A stretch of DNA of 64,000 nt from Pseudomonas sp. RSB 5.4 (GTDB lineage: Bacteria > Pseudomonadota > Gammaproteobacteria > Pseudomonadales > Pseudomonadaceae): the NCBI RefSeq assembly GCF_037126175.1, contig NZ_CP146986.1:3915001-3979000 (forward strand), given 5' to 3'. This document shows, piece after piece, positions 10,330 through 19,791 of the stretch. The notes below the pieces were generated by a model. That model was not told where the DNA came from, made no database searches, and worked only from the letters and a program-made list of their open reading frames with translations. The first letter of the stretch is position 1. Every line of letters starts with the position of its first letter. A program made the translations under genes and the position numbers.

Positions 10330-10752
10330 TCAGCCGAGTTCGACGATTTCATAATCGTGAGTGATCGCCACGCCGGCCGCGCCGAGCATGATCGAAGCCG
10401 AGCAATACTTCTCGGCAGACAGTTCGATGGCGCGCTTGACCTGGGCTTCTTTCAGGCCCCGCCCCTTGACCACGAAGTGCATGTGGATCTTGGTGAACAC
10501 CTTCGGATCTTCGGTCGCGCGTTCGGCTTCGAGGAACGCTTCGCAGCTTTCAACCGCCTGACGCGACTTCTTCAGGATGCTGACCACGTCGAAGTTGCTG
10601 CAACCGCCAACGCCCAGCAGGAGCATTTCCATCGGGCGAACACCCAGATTACGACCACCGGCGTCCGGCGGACCGTCCATGACCACGACATGACCGCTAC
10701 CGGATTCGCCGAGGAACATGGCTTCGCCAGCCCATTGGATGCGTGCCTTCAT
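10330..10752 (-). CDS. OsmC family peroxidase-like protein
   Basis: The 140-aa protein has the OsmC/Ohr fold with two conserved cysteines in GVGGCSNFDVVSIL and EKYCSASIML, the pair used to reduce organic hydroperoxides. It belongs to the YhfA-like branch (starting KARIQWAGEAMFLGESGSG) and not to the Ohr branch, so its real substrate is uncertain. ATG 10752 is used because a GGAG lies 8 bases upstream; the in-frame TTG at 10758 is too close to it. It is divergent from vfr. Confidence 0.88.
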   Translation of the reverse strand: MKARIQWAGEAMFLGESGSGHVVVMDGPPDAGGRNLGVRPMEMLLLGVGGCSNFDVVSILKKSRQAVESCEAFLEAERATEDPKVFTKIHMHFVVKGRGLKEAQVKRAIELSAEKYCSASIMLGAAGVAITHDYEIVELG

Positions 10753-10886
10753 CGCCAAGACTCCACTGTAGAAAAAAGGGTCGCCAGCTTAGCACAGGCC
10801 CTTGCTCTGACAGCGCTTGGTGTTCCTAGGACGGATGCCTCTGCGGTGTAGGTAATTTCTCGAATTTTCGACGAAGTGTCTGGTAA

Positions 10887-10913
10887 GCTGGCGCCAATTC
10901 GCTGGCGCCAATT
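10887..10913. repeat. Tandem 13-bp direct repeat upstream of vfr
   Basis: GCTGGCGCCAATT occurs twice in a row with one base between (10887-10899 and 10901-10913, period 14). Each copy contains the palindrome GGCGCC. The repeat is 78 bases before the vfr start codon, in the region expected to hold the promoter. It does not match the Vfr/CRP consensus. Confidence 0.6.
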
Positions 10914-10990
10914 GTCAGCCTGTGTAGCGACCGCCTTCAGCGCCTCATAAAAAATCAAACATCACCGTGCAGTCTTTTCGGGATACAACC

Positions 10991-11635
10991 ATGGTTGCTA
11001 TTACCCCCACACCCAAAATCAAGAACCTCGACAAGCTGTTGATGCATTGTCAGCGCCGTCGCCATGCGGCCAAGAGCAACATCATCTGCGCCGGCGATCG
11101 CTCGGACACCCTGTACTTCATCATCAAGGGCTCGGTGACGATCCTCATCGAAGATGACGACGGTCGCGAAATGATCATCGCCTACCTCAACGCCGGGGAC
11201 TTCTTCGGGGAGCTGGGCCTGTTCGAACAAGCGGGTCAGGAGCAGGAGCGCAGTGCCTGGGTGCGGGCCAAGGTTGAATGTGAAATCGCCGAAATCAGCT
11301 ACGTGAAGTTCCGCGAATTGTCGCAGCAGGATCCAGACATTCTTTACGTTCTCAGCGGACAAATCGCACAACGCCTGCGCAATACCACGCGCAAGGTCGG
11401 CGACCTGGCGTTCTTCGATGTCACCGGTCGCGTGGCCCGTTGCCTGCTGGAGTTGTGCAAGCAACCTGACGCAATGACCCACCCGGACGGCATGCAGATC
11501 AAGGTGACGCGTCAGGAAATCGGGCGGATTGTCGGTTGTTCGCGGGAGATGGTCGGTCGCGTGCTCAAGGATCTTGAAGAACGCAACCTGGTCGATGTGA
11601 AAGGCAAGACCATGGTGGTCTTCGGCACGCGCTAA
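10991..11635 (+). CDS. vfr: cAMP-activated global regulator Vfr (CRP homologue)
   Basis: Vfr is the Pseudomonas homologue of CRP and controls virulence, quorum-sensing and twitching genes. The 214-aa product has the exact family length from ATG 10991. The cAMP pocket residues are seen in FFGELGLFE (G73, E74) and RSAWVRA (R87, S88), then the long dimer helix. The C-terminal helix-turn-helix [20 protein letters not shown] lies at 172-191. It is convergent with the lipoate ligase-like gene, with only 9 bases between the stops, so no terminator separates them. Confidence 0.95.
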   Translation: MVAITPTPKIKNLDKLLMHCQRRRHAAKSNIICAGDRSDTLYFIIKGSVTILIEDDDGREMIIAYLNAGDFFGELGLFEQAGQEQERSAWVRAKVECEIAEISYVKFRELSQQDPDILYVLSGQIAQRLRNTTRKVGDLAFFDVTGRVARCLLELCKQPDAMTHPDGMQIKVTRQEIGRIVGCSREMVGRVLKDLEERNLVDVKGKTMVVFGTR

Positions 11636-11644
11636 GCGCGCTAC

Positions 11645-12346
11645 TCAGGCGCTGTAGACCTGCGCCAGCATCAGTCGAAACAGCTCATCAAGACGCGCCA
11701 AAGCCGTTGGCGCGACGAACTTCTCATGCAGGGCGATGTGGCTTTCGGCCCGTACCCGCTGCTCCAGACCGCAAGCCTCGTTGAAGCGATTGACCGCCGC
11801 GACCATCGACTCGCGCTCGTTATCCATCAGCATCGCCCCATGCACCAGCCCCACCGGACGCTGACCGCCCTGACTCTGGCGCCAGCGCTGAGCGGTGCCG
11901 ACCATCTTGCGGCCGTCGAGATTGACATTGAAACGACCATCGCAGAACGCGCCGGCGATTTCGCCCAACGACGACGTGCCGCCCAACTCATCCAGCAACT
12001 CGCAGATCGGATCGCACAGACGCCGGTAGCCGGTTTCGATGCGGTTCAGATCACCCTCGCTGCGGGGCGGGGCGTAGACCAACGCGATGTTGACGGTTGA
12101 GGCGGATTGCGGGACCGGTTCGCCACCGGTTTCCCGCAGCAATACCGGCCAACCGGCAGCAGCGGAGACTTCGCAGGCATGCTCGAAACCGGGCAGACGA
12201 TTGAGGCGACGCGGCATGACCAAGGCGCGATCACTGGGTTGCCAGAACAGCAGGCCGAATTCGGCGTCGCCGGCGCAGATCGAGGCCAACAGGTCTTGTT
12301 CGGCTTGCAGGCCGGCTTCGATGGGGAGAGGGACTGGCAGCGACAT
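11645..12346 (-). CDS. Lipoate-protein ligase family protein
   Basis: The 233-aa product has the BPL/LPL catalytic fold. The family block GRKMVGTAQRWRQ carries the expected active-site lysine, preceded by RFNVNLDG. LLRETGGEPVPQSASTVNIA corresponds to the RRxGG region (here RETGG). Homologues attach lipoate or octanoate, but this branch is shorter than LplA (about 340 aa) and lacks the accessory domain, so it may act as an amidotransferase. ATG 12346 with GGAG upstream is chosen because a longer reading frame would run through a REP element. Confidence 0.82.
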   Translation of the reverse strand: MSLPVPLPIEAGLQAEQDLLASICAGDAEFGLLFWQPSDRALVMPRRLNRLPGFEHACEVSAAAGWPVLLRETGGEPVPQSASTVNIALVYAPPRSEGDLNRIETGYRRLCDPICELLDELGGTSSLGEIAGAFCDGRFNVNLDGRKMVGTAQRWRQSQGGQRPVGLVHGAMLMDNERESMVAAVNRFNEACGLEQRVRAESHIALHEKFVAPTALARLDELFRLMLAQVYSA

Positions 12347-12392
12347 GACGAACTCCGGCAGATCTGGAATCTGTAGGGAATTGACTGGCCTC

Positions 12393-12416
12393 TTCGCGGG
12401 CAAGCCCGCTCCCACA
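12393..12416. repeat. Single REP element, GCGGGCAAG variant
   Basis: The sequence TTCGCGGGCAAGCCCGCTCC followed by CACA is a REP palindrome with one changed base. It lies between trpC and the lipoate ligase-like gene. Confidence 0.75.
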
Positions 12417-12444
12417 GGGGACGCGGGCGCCTGCAAAGACGTGA

Positions 12445-13281
12445 TCAGTCGAGGGTCGAACCACTGACCGGTACACCACGCTCCGGGAAGAACAGGCGCT
12501 GCAGTTCGGTGCCCGGGCTTTCCGCGCGCATGAACGCTTCGCCGACCAGGAATGCGTAGACGTCGCTGATTTCCATCAGCTCGACATCGGCACGGTTGAG
12601 AATGCCGCTCTCGGTGATCACCAGGCGATCGCGCGGGATGCGCGGCAGCAGGTCGAGGGTGGTTTCCAGGCTGACGTCGAAGGTGTGCAGGTTACGGTTG
12701 TTGACCCCGACCAGTGGCGTGTCGAGGGTTTTCAATGCGCGTTCCAGCTCATCGCCATCATGTACTTCCACCAGCACATCGAGACCGACGCCTTTGGCAA
12801 CCGAGGCCAGCTCGGCCATTTTCACGTCGTCCAGTGCGGAGACGATCAGCAGCACGCAGTCGGCGCCCAGCGCACGGGCTTCGACGATCTGGTACGGATC
12901 GATCATGAAGTCCTTGCGGATCACCGGCAATTTGCACGCGGCGCGGGCCTGTTGCAGGTAGAGATCAGCGCCCTGGAAGTAGTCGATATCGGTCAGCACG
13001 GAAAGACAGGTCGCCCCGCCCTTCTCGTAGCTCTTGGCGATATCGGCAGGCACGAAGTTTTCGCGGATCACGCCTTTGCTCGGCGAAGCCTTTTTGATTT
13101 CGGCGATCACCGCCGGTTGCTTCGTCTTGGCCTGCGCCAGCAGGGCCTGGGCAAAACCACGGGGTGCATCGGCCGCCTTGGCCAGACTTTCCAGCTCGCT
13201 CAGGCTGACGCGAGCGCTGCGCTCGGCGACTTCCTGGACTTTGCGCGCCAGAATGTTTTCCAGAACCGTCGGTACACTCAT
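12445..13281 (-). CDS. trpC: Indole-3-glycerol phosphate synthase
   Basis: TrpC closes the indole ring by converting CdRP to indole-3-glycerol phosphate. The 278-aa TIM-barrel has the usual marks: [53 protein letters not shown] and ITESGI. It is the last gene of trpGDC and overlaps trpD by four bases (ATGA), indicating translational coupling. As in other pseudomonads it is not fused to TrpF, which is not in the window. Confidence 0.97.
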   Translation of the reverse strand: MSVPTVLENILARKVQEVAERSARVSLSELESLAKAADAPRGFAQALLAQAKTKQPAVIAEIKKASPSKGVIRENFVPADIAKSYEKGGATCLSVLTDIDYFQGADLYLQQARAACKLPVIRKDFMIDPYQIVEARALGADCVLLIVSALDDVKMAELASVAKGVGLDVLVEVHDGDELERALKTLDTPLVGVNNRNLHTFDVSLETTLDLLPRIPRDRLVITESGILNRADVELMEISDVYAFLVGEAFMRAESPGTELQRLFFPERGVPVSGSTLD

Positions 13282-14327
13282 CCCTCATTCTCCACTTTGA
13301 ATACCGCGGTAAAGGCACCCAACTCCTCGAGTTTTTCCCGAGCAAGACCGGTGTGCAGAGCATCGTGCGCAAGTGCCACGCCTTCTTTGAGACTGGTCGC
13401 CAGGTCAGCCGCGTACAGCGCCGCACCGGCATTGAGCACAATCATTTCGGCAGCCTTCTGGCCGTTTTCGGTCTTGCGCTTGCCCAGCGCATCGCGAATC
13501 AGCGCCAGCGAAGCCTCCGGGCCTTCGACCGACAGACCGTGCAGGCTCTGGCTCTTCATGCCCAGATCTTCCGGCTCGACCCAATATTCGGTGATTTCGT
13601 TGTTCTTCAGTTCAGCGACGAAGGTCGGCGCGGCGAGACTGAACTCGTCCAGACCGTCCTTCGAATGCACCACCAGTACGTGCTTGCTGCCCAGGCGCTG
13701 CAAGACTTCGGCCAATGGCCGGCACAGCGCAGGAGTAAACACGCCCACCACCTGATGTTTCACACCGGCCGGATTCGTAAGCGGGCCGAGCATGTTGAAC
13801 AGCGTACGCAGGCCGAGATCGCGGCGCGGGCCGGCGGCGTACTTCATGGCTTTGTGGTGGGTTTGGGCAAACATGAAACCGATGCCGACGTTATCGATGC
13901 AGCGGGCGACCTGTACCGGCGTCAGGTTCAGGTAGATGCCGGCTGCTTCCAGCAGGTCGGCGCTGCCGCTTTTGCCCGACACTGCACGGTTACCGTGCTT
14001 GGCCACGGTGCAACCCGCCGCCGCGACGACGAACGCGGACGCCGTCGATACGTTGAAAATGTTCGCACCGTCACCGCCGGTGCCGACCACATCGACCACG
14101 CCGTCGAGGGTCTTGAGTTCGACCTGATCGGCCAGCTCACGCATCACGGAAACCGCGCCGACGATTTCGTCGATGCTCTCGCTCTTCATGCGCATCGCCA
14201 TCATGAACGCGCCAATCTGCGCCTCGGTGCATTGACCGGTCATGATTTCGCGCATCACGTCGCGCATTTCTTCGGTGCTGAGGTCGAGGTGTTCGACGAT
14301 ACGGCTCAGGGCTGTCTTGATGTTCAT
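13278..14327 (-). CDS. trpD: Anthranilate phosphoribosyltransferase
   Basis: TrpD joins anthranilate to PRPP. The 349-aa protein shows the PRPP-binding [18 protein letters not shown], the [19 protein letters not shown] loop and the [19 protein letters not shown] block. It lies 8 bases after trpG and overlaps trpC by four bases, so the three genes form one operon. Unlike the enteric enzyme it is not fused to the glutaminase. Confidence 0.97.
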   Translation of the reverse strand: MNIKTALSRIVEHLDLSTEEMRDVMREIMTGQCTEAQIGAFMMAMRMKSESIDEIVGAVSVMRELADQVELKTLDGVVDVVGTGGDGANIFNVSTASAFVVAAAGCTVAKHGNRAVSGKSGSADLLEAAGIYLNLTPVQVARCIDNVGIGFMFAQTHHKAMKYAAGPRRDLGLRTLFNMLGPLTNPAGVKHQVVGVFTPALCRPLAEVLQRLGSKHVLVVHSKDGLDEFSLAAPTFVAELKNNEITEYWVEPEDLGMKSQSLHGLSVEGPEASLALIRDALGKRKTENGQKAAEMIVLNAGAALYAADLATSLKEGVALAHDALHTGLAREKLEELGAFTAVFKVENEG

Positions 14328-14335
14328 GGGAGTCC

Positions 14336-14929
14336 TTAGCGCGTGCCGCCGGTTTGTTTGAGGAAGTTGGCAAACAGTTCATGGCCCTGTTCAGTCAGGA
14401 TCGACTCAGGGTGGAACTGTACGCCCTCAATGTTCAGGGTCTTGTGACGCAGGCCCATGATTTCATCGACCGAGCCGTCGTCGTGCTGCGTCCACGCGGT
14501 CAGCTCCAGGCACTCGGGCAAAGTATCGTGTTTGACGATCAGCGAGTGGTAGCGGGTAACCGTCAGCGGATGATTCAGACCGGCAAAAACGCCCTTGTCC
14601 TCGTGGAATACCGGGCTAGTCTTACCGTGCATTACCTGACGGGCACGCACGACATCGCCGCCGAAGGCCTGACCGATGGACTGATGGCCGAGGCAGACGC
14701 CGAGGATCGGCAGTTTGCCGGCGAAATGTTTGATGGCTTCGATGGAAATGCCGGCTTCAGTCGGCGTGCACGGGCCTGGCGAGACCACGATGCGCTCCGG
14801 GTTGAGCGCTTCGATTTCAGCGATGGTCAGTTCGTCGTTGCGCACGACCTTGACCTCGGCCCCCAGCTCGCCCAGGTATTGCACAACGTTGTAAGTAAAG
14901 GAGTCGTAGTTGTCGATCATCAGCAACAT
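14336..14929 (-). CDS. trpG: Anthranilate synthase component II, glutaminase
   Basis: TrpG supplies ammonia from glutamine to TrpE for anthranilate synthesis, and often also serves PabB for folate. The 197-aa class I amidotransferase has the nucleophile C79 in [16 protein letters not shown], an oxyanion-loop VVSPGPCTP, and the His-Glu pair in VQFHPESI. I start at ATG 14929 ([14 protein letters not shown]); longer in-frame starts enter the leader. It is the first gene of trpGDC and is preceded by the leader ORF and hairpins at 14978-15181. Confidence 0.96.
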   Translation of the reverse strand: MLLMIDNYDSFTYNVVQYLGELGAEVKVVRNDELTIAEIEALNPERIVVSPGPCTPTEAGISIEAIKHFAGKLPILGVCLGHQSIGQAFGGDVVRARQVMHGKTSPVFHEDKGVFAGLNHPLTVTRYHSLIVKHDTLPECLELTAWTQHDDGSVDEIMGLRHKTLNIEGVQFHPESILTEQGHELFANFLKQTGGTR

Positions 14930-14977
14930 GGCGTTTCGAACCTCTTGAATTCTGACTTGAAGACAGCCTTCGAATGA

Positions 14978-15085
14978 CTTGCCCGCAGGGCGCTGCACGA
15001 TGTCGGACGCGCACAGATGGCGTCGGCACAGCGGTATTTCAAACGGGCAAGGAAGGCAAAGCGATACAGATCCGGCCGGGCCGGC
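14978..15085 (-). promoter_or_regulatory. Structured leader RNA of trpGDC (attenuator candidate)
   Basis: Directly after the leader ORF stop is a GC hairpin (15072-15085, arms GCCGG/CCGGC). Farther on, CTTGCCCG (15044-15051 on the minus strand) can pair perfectly with CGGGCAAG (14978-14985). The second arm can pair instead with the adjacent GCCC to form a local hairpin (14981-14991). These two pairings exclude each other, as in an attenuator. I see no U-run after the local hairpin, so rho-independent termination is not proven. Attenuation of trpGDC has been reported in P. putida. Confidence 0.5.
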
Positions 15086-15094
15086 AGAAAAGAT

Positions 15095-15181
15095 TCAGGC
15101 GCGCCAACGCCAACGGGCGTGTGCCTTGATGACTTGATCCAGAAGTTTGCTGACGATCAACACGGGGAAGGTCTCGTTCAT
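15095..15181 (-). CDS. Tryptophan-rich leader peptide upstream of trpGDC (28 aa)
   Basis: An ATG at 15181 opens a 28-codon frame ending in ...QVIKAHARWRWRA and TGA at 15097-15095. Two TGG codons at 15112-15110 and 15106-15104 flank one CGT near the end, as expected of a leader whose translation senses charged tRNA-Trp. A weak GGA lies a few bases upstream of ATG. The last nine codons are almost identical to the 3' end of gph, which lies directly upstream of trpE. The gap from the leader stop to the trpG start is 165 bases and contains hairpins. The function as an attenuator peptide is inferred; the reading frame and the likeness are seen directly. Confidence 0.7.
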   Translation of the reverse strand: MNETFPVLIVSKLLDQVIKAHARWRWRA

Positions 15182-15337
15182 ACGTTCCGGCACAGTAACT
15201 TAGCTGGGCAGAGCGTGCAATATGGCGGGGCTGACGGGGGGCAAAACAACAGGGGTGTTCGCGACCGATGGCAAAAGGCCGGAAGTTTTTGGTACTGTCG
15301 TTTTGTTCACTACAACAATAAATAAACGGACTTGCTC

Positions 15338-17248
15338 ATGATCAAACAGACGTTGTTCGTACCGCTTGCCGGATGCCTGCTCGCCATGGCTTGCGCCCAG
15401 GCTTACGCAGCACCCGCGCCCTATTCCAACTTCATCGTGTTCGGCGACAGTCTGAACGATGCCGGGACCTTCAGCGACCCGGGCGGCCCTGCCGGCGCCA
15501 CCCAGCGCTACACCAACCGCACCGGCCCGCTGTACAAGGATGGAACCGGGGAAAACCGAGATCTTAATGCCACCCAGATCATTGGCGGCAAGCTGGGTTT
15601 CAATCCGAACCAGACCGCCTCTTCATCCTCGGCGGTACGCGCCAGCGAAGGTCTGCCCGATGGCAACAACTGGGCGGTCGGCGGCTATCGCACTGACCAG
15701 ATTCTCGACTCGATCACCACGGAGTCGGCCACCGGTGAACGCACCCGCGCCGGCTACCTGCCTTCGAACGGCTTCCGTGCCGATCCGAACGCGCTGTATT
15801 ACCTGTCCGGGGGCGGCAACGACTTCCTGCAAGGTCGCGTGCTCAGCCTCGATCAGGCCAGTTCAGCAGCCGATCGCCTGGCCGACAGCGTACGCACACT
15901 GCAAGGCGCCGGGGCCAAATACATCATGGTCTGGCTACTGCCGGACATCGGTCTGACCCCGGCGATCAACGGCTCGCCGCTGCAGGGTTTCACCTCGCAG
16001 CTCAGCGCGCAGTTCAACACCGAACTGGTCAGCCAGCTGCAGGGCATCAACACTGAAATCATCCCGCTCAACATTCCAGTGCTGCTCAAGGAAGTGTTCG
16101 CCAACCCGGCGCAGTTCGGTCTCGCCACCGACCAGAACCTGACCGCCACCTGCTTCAGCGGCAACAGCTGCACCGAGAACGCCCGATACGGCATCAACAG
16201 CGCCACGCCGGATCCGTACAAATTGATCTACAACGACTCGGTGCACCCGACCGAAGCCGGCCAACGCCTGATCGCCGACTACGCCTACTCGCTGCTGGCC
16301 GCCCCGTGGGAACTGACCCTGCTGCCGGAAATGGCTCAAGGCGCCTTGCGCGCGCACCAGGATGAACTGCGCAATCAATGGCTGGCCGACTGGGAAAACT
16401 GGCAGGGCATCGGCCAATGGCGGGCGATTGTCGCCGGTGGCGGCCAACATCAGGATTTCGACGGCCAGCACAGCGCAGCCAGTGCCGATGGCAATGGCTA
16501 TAACCTGAATATCGGCGGCAGCTATCGCGTCAACGAAGCCTGGCGGGTCGGTCTGGCCGCGGGTCTCTACCACCAGAAACTCGAAGCCGGCGACGCTGAC
16601 TCCGAATACAAACTCAACTCCTACATGGGCACCGCGTTCGCCCAGTACCAGCAAGATCGGTGGTGGGGCGACCTGGCGATGACTGCCGGCAAACTCGACT
16701 ACGACAGCCTCAAGCGTAAATTCCAGCTCGGGGTCAACGAGCGCGGGGAGAAAGGCGACACCGACGGCTATGTACTGGCGATCAGCGGCCGCATCGGCTA
16801 CGACATTGCGCAGCAGGCCAGCAGTCCGTGGCACCTGTCGCCGTTTGTCAGCGCCGACTTCGGCAAGACTGAAGTCGATGGTTATTCGGAAAAAGGCGCG
16901 GACGCCACAGCGCTGACCTTCGATGACCAGTCACGCAACTCGCGACGTCTGGGCCTGGGTATTCAAGGCAAGTACCAGATCACGGCGCAGACCGAAGTGT
17001 TCGGCGAATTCGCTCACGAGCGTGAGTACAACGACGACCGGCAAGACCTGACCATCAACCTCAACAGCCTGCCGGGCAATCGCTTCACGCTCGAAGGCTA
17101 CGAGCCGCAGACCAACCTCAATCGTCTGAACCTGGGCGTGAGCCACAAGCTCACGCAGGATTTGGCGTTGCGCGCCAGCTACAACGTGCGCAAGGATGAT
17201 GACTTCACCCAGCAAGGGGTGAACGTGGGGGTCAGTCTGGATTTCTGA
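15338..17248 (+). CDS. estA: Autotransporter esterase EstA (GDSL family)
   Basis: EstA is an outer-membrane esterase whose catalytic passenger stays attached to its beta-barrel and affects rhamnolipid production and motility in P. aeruginosa. The 636-aa protein has a signal peptide (about 1-24). GDSL block I is at 36-39 with Ser38. Further motifs are GGGNDF and the catalytic Asp-His in [10 protein letters not shown]. The C-terminal third (from about 350) is an alternating autotransporter barrel ending in VSLDF. ATG 15338 is chosen over TTG 15332. It lies between the two trp units, the place where PAO1 carries its pyocin genes. Confidence 0.93.
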   Translation: MIKQTLFVPLAGCLLAMACAQAYAAPAPYSNFIVFGDSLNDAGTFSDPGGPAGATQRYTNRTGPLYKDGTGENRDLNATQIIGGKLGFNPNQTASSSSAVRASEGLPDGNNWAVGGYRTDQILDSITTESATGERTRAGYLPSNGFRADPNALYYLSGGGNDFLQGRVLSLDQASSAADRLADSVRTLQGAGAKYIMVWLLPDIGLTPAINGSPLQGFTSQLSAQFNTELVSQLQGINTEIIPLNIPVLLKEVFANPAQFGLATDQNLTATCFSGNSCTENARYGINSATPDPYKLIYNDSVHPTEAGQRLIADYAYSLLAAPWELTLLPEMAQGALRAHQDELRNQWLADWENWQGIGQWRAIVAGGGQHQDFDGQHSAASADGNGYNLNIGGSYRVNEAWRVGLAAGLYHQKLEAGDADSEYKLNSYMGTAFAQYQQDRWWGDLAMTAGKLDYDSLKRKFQLGVNERGEKGDTDGYVLAISGRIGYDIAQQASSPWHLSPFVSADFGKTEVDGYSEKGADATALTFDDQSRNSRRLGLGIQGKYQITAQTEVFGEFAHEREYNDDRQDLTINLNSLPGNRFTLEGYEPQTNLNRLNLGVSHKLTQDLALRASYNVRKDDDFTQQGVNVGVSLDF

Positions 17249-17257
17249 TTGGCAGGC

Positions 17258-17298
17258 ATAAAAAACGCGGCGCCCTCACAGGCGCCGCGTTTTTTATG
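17258..17298. terminator. Terminator after estA
   Basis: A 15-base perfect stem (AAAAAACGCGGCGCC and complement) with loop CTCACA, flanked by A and T runs, lies 10 bases after the estA stop. It faces trpE from the other side and could stop both transcripts. Confidence 0.9.
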
Positions 17299-17314
17299 GC
17301 TGATCACAACACAA

Positions 17315-17404
17315 TGTGGGAGCGGGCTTGCTCGCGAAAGCGGTGTATCAGCCGACATCCATTTTGAATGTCAGGCCGTATTCGCGAGCAAGCTCGCTCC
17401 CACA
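17315..17404. repeat. REP pair (REPIN-type), TGTGGG outward
   Basis: TGTGGGAGCGGGCTTGCTCG starts at 17315 and an inverted copy (with AGCTCG in place of GCCCG) ends at 17404, between the convergent estA and trpE. The left arm is followed by AAGCGG, as in the other outward pairs. Confidence 0.82.
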
Positions 17405-17420
17405 GGGGGACTGTGTGAAC

Positions 17421-18902
17421 TCAGCTTTCCGGTGTCTGCTCGGCCAGGGCCACAGCACGGAACATTGCGCGGCGCTTGTTCAGGGTTTCTTCCCATTCCA
17501 GCGCCGGCACCGAGTCGGCCACAATGCCGCCACCGGCTTGCACGTGCAGTTCGCCGTTCTTGATCACCGCGGTACGAATCGCAATCGCGGTGTCCATGTT
17601 GCCGTTCCAGGCGAAGTAACCGACCGCACCGCCATACACGCCACGCTTGACCGGCTCCAGTTCGTCGATGATTTCCATCGCACGGATCTTCGGCGCGCCG
17701 GACAAGGTGCCCGCCGGCAGAATCGCCCGCAGTGCGTCCATCGCGGTCAGCCCGGCCTTCAACTGGCCGGTGACGTTGGAGACGATGTGCATCACGTTGG
17801 AATAACGCTCGATGACCATTTTCTCGGTGAGCTTCACCGAACCGATTTCCGAAACCCGGCCAGTGTCGTTACGACCGAGGTCGATCAGCATCAGGTGCTC
17901 GGCGATCTCCTTATCGTCCGACAGCAGATCTTCTTCCAGCGCCAGATCCGCCTCTTCGGTGGCTCCGCGTGGACGAGTGCCGGCAATCGGGCGCACGGTG
18001 ATCAGGTTGTCTTCGACCCGCACCAGCACTTCCGGCGAACTGCCGACGACGTGGAAGTCGCCGAAGTTGAAGAAGTACATGTACGGCGTCGGGTTGAAGC
18101 AACGCAGCGCACGATACAGATCGATCGGCGCCGCCTTGAAGTCGATCGACATGCGCTGCGACGGCACGACCTGCATGCAGTCGCCCGCGAGGATGTATTC
18201 CTTGATGGTGTCGACGGCTTTTTCGTAGTCGCTCTGGGTGAAACTGGAGCGAAACACCGGATCAGCCGCTTGTTGCTTGCTGAAATCCAGGCCACGGCGC
18301 GGGGTGATCGGCTGGCGCAGTTTCTCCAGCAGTTCCTGCAATTGCGCCTGCCCCTGCTCGTAAGCATCGGCTTGCGCCGGGTCAGCGAGGACAATCGCGT
18401 GCATCTTGCCGGCGAGGTTGTCGAACACCACCACCGCATCAGAGACCATCAGCAGAATGTCCGGCACGCCCAGTGGATCCGGGTTCGGGCATTTGCCCAG
18501 ACGTTTCTCGACATAGCGCACGCAGTCGTAACCGAAGTAGCCGACCAGACCACCGTTGAAACGCGGCAGACCGGCGATGGTCGGCACGTTGTAGCGGGCC
18601 TTGAAGGTTTCGACGAAGGCCAGCGGGTCTTCGACGTCATGGCTTTCGGTCTCGACGCCATCGACGGTGATGCTCACGTGATGGTCGTGCACCCGCAGCA
18701 CAGTGCGGCACGGCAGGCCGATGATCGAATAACGGCCCCATTTCTCGCCACCCTGCACCGATTCGAGCAGATAGGAGTTGGGCTGGTCGGCCAGTTTCAG
18801 GTAGATCGACAGCGGCGTGTCGAAGTCGGCCAGGGTTTCGCAGGCCAACGGAATGCGGTTGTAGCCGTCAGCGGCCAAGCGCAGGAATTCTTCGCGGATC
18901 AT
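17421..18902 (-). CDS. trpE: Anthranilate synthase component I
   Basis: TrpE converts chorismate to anthranilate with ammonia from TrpG. The 493-aa protein has the feedback site LLES at about residues 45-48, the chorismate-binding [28 protein letters not shown] and [12 protein letters not shown] blocks, and IRTAVIKNG. It starts at ATG 18902, 70 bases after gph. The leader between the two holds a hairpin and a sequence that can pair with its ribosome binding site. It is convergent with estA and physically separated from trpGDC, as in other pseudomonads. Confidence 0.97.
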   Translation of the reverse strand: MIREEFLRLAADGYNRIPLACETLADFDTPLSIYLKLADQPNSYLLESVQGGEKWGRYSIIGLPCRTVLRVHDHHVSITVDGVETESHDVEDPLAFVETFKARYNVPTIAGLPRFNGGLVGYFGYDCVRYVEKRLGKCPNPDPLGVPDILLMVSDAVVVFDNLAGKMHAIVLADPAQADAYEQGQAQLQELLEKLRQPITPRRGLDFSKQQAADPVFRSSFTQSDYEKAVDTIKEYILAGDCMQVVPSQRMSIDFKAAPIDLYRALRCFNPTPYMYFFNFGDFHVVGSSPEVLVRVEDNLITVRPIAGTRPRGATEEADLALEEDLLSDDKEIAEHLMLIDLGRNDTGRVSEIGSVKLTEKMVIERYSNVMHIVSNVTGQLKAGLTAMDALRAILPAGTLSGAPKIRAMEIIDELEPVKRGVYGGAVGYFAWNGNMDTAIAIRTAVIKNGELHVQAGGGIVADSVPALEWEETLNKRRAMFRAVALAEQTPES

Positions 18903-19020
18903 GAGGTGCCTCGTGGTGTGAGGTGCTAACAGTCAGGTATGCAAACGCGCCGGCAAGCCGGCCAGGAACCAGTCAGGCGCGCCAACGCCAGCGGGCCAGG
19001 GCCTTGATGACTTTCATCCA
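18903..19020 (-). promoter_or_regulatory. trpE leader: Trp codons at the end of gph plus hairpin and possible RBS sequestration
   Basis: The last 16 codons of gph include TGG at 19020-19018, 18990-18988 and 18984-18982, then TGA at 18975-18973. Fourteen bases later is a GCCGGC-TT-GCCGGC hairpin (18949-18962). The direct repeat GCACCTCA occurs twice before trpE, and CCTC in the first copy can pair with GAGG 10 bases upstream of ATG 18902. An internal ATG at 19017 would give a separate 14-codon leader, but it lacks a clear ribosome binding site. The peptide end and hairpin resemble the trpGDC leader; the regulatory function is inferred. Confidence 0.55.
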
Positions 19021-19791
19021 GAGTTTGCGGGTGACCACCACGATGGCGTTTCCAGAAGGAGATTGAGAAGCGTCGGGCAACGTTATCTCAGCGGCAGTAC
19101 CGAGGCAACCGGGAATTAGCTTGCGCAGATCGTCGATCACCAGTGCCGGGGATTCCTCGGCAATCGGTCGACCGTGGTTATAGCCGTAGCTCAGCGCCAC
19201 ACACTTGACCCCCGCCGCTTTCGCCGCCTGCACGTCACTGCGCGAGTCGCCGACGAACAGCGATTGCGAGGCCGGGATGTTGGCCATTTTCATCACGAAG
19301 AACAGCGCGGCCGGATCAGGCTTCTTCTGCGGCAGGGTGTCGCCGCCGATGATCCATTTGAAGTAGCGGCCGATCTTCATCTGATCCAGCAGCGGTGCGA
19401 CGAAACGCTCCGGCTTGTTGGTGATCAGCGCCATGGCCACGCCCTGCTTGTGCAACCACTTGAGGGTGTCGCGCACGCCGGGATAGACCACGGTCAGCTC
19501 ATGACTCGCGCCGTAGGCTTCCATGAACACTTCCAGCGCGTGCTCGGCCTCGACGTCGTCCACCGCCGAATGATCGATGCCACCGGCCAGCGCCCGGCGC
19601 ACCAGCACCGGTGCGCCGTTGCCGACCCACTCGCGCACCGCCTCGATGCCGGCAGGCTTGCGGCCGAGGGAGAGCAGCATGGTGTCCACCGCGGCCGCCA
19701 GGTCGGGAACCGAGTCGATCAACGTGCCATCCAGATCGAACATCACCAACCGTGGCAGTTGCCCCGGGAACAGCTGCTCAAAACCGCTCAT
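18973..19791 (-). CDS. gph: Phosphoglycolate phosphatase
   Basis: Gph removes 2-phosphoglycolate, which forms during repair of oxidised DNA ends. The 272-aa HAD hydrolase starts with the catalytic [11 protein letters not shown] (D19 and D21), keeps [10 protein letters not shown] and [12 protein letters not shown], and has the [14 protein letters not shown] block. After about residue 230 there is an extension (residues 231-272) that is not part of the HAD fold and ends [16 protein letters not shown]. This tail matches the trpGDC leader peptide and seems to double as the trpE leader. It overlaps rpe by four bases (ATGA) and precedes trpE by 70 bases. Confidence 0.93.
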   Translation of the reverse strand: MSGFEQLFPGQLPRLVMFDLDGTLIDSVPDLAAAVDTMLLSLGRKPAGIEAVREWVGNGAPVLVRRALAGGIDHSAVDDVEAEHALEVFMEAYGASHELTVVYPGVRDTLKWLHKQGVAMALITNKPERFVAPLLDQMKIGRYFKWIIGGDTLPQKKPDPAALFFVMKMANIPASQSLFVGDSRSDVQAAKAAGVKCVALSYGYNHGRPIAEESPALVIDDLRKLIPGCLGTAAEITLPDASQSPSGNAIVVVTRKLWMKVIKALARWRWRA

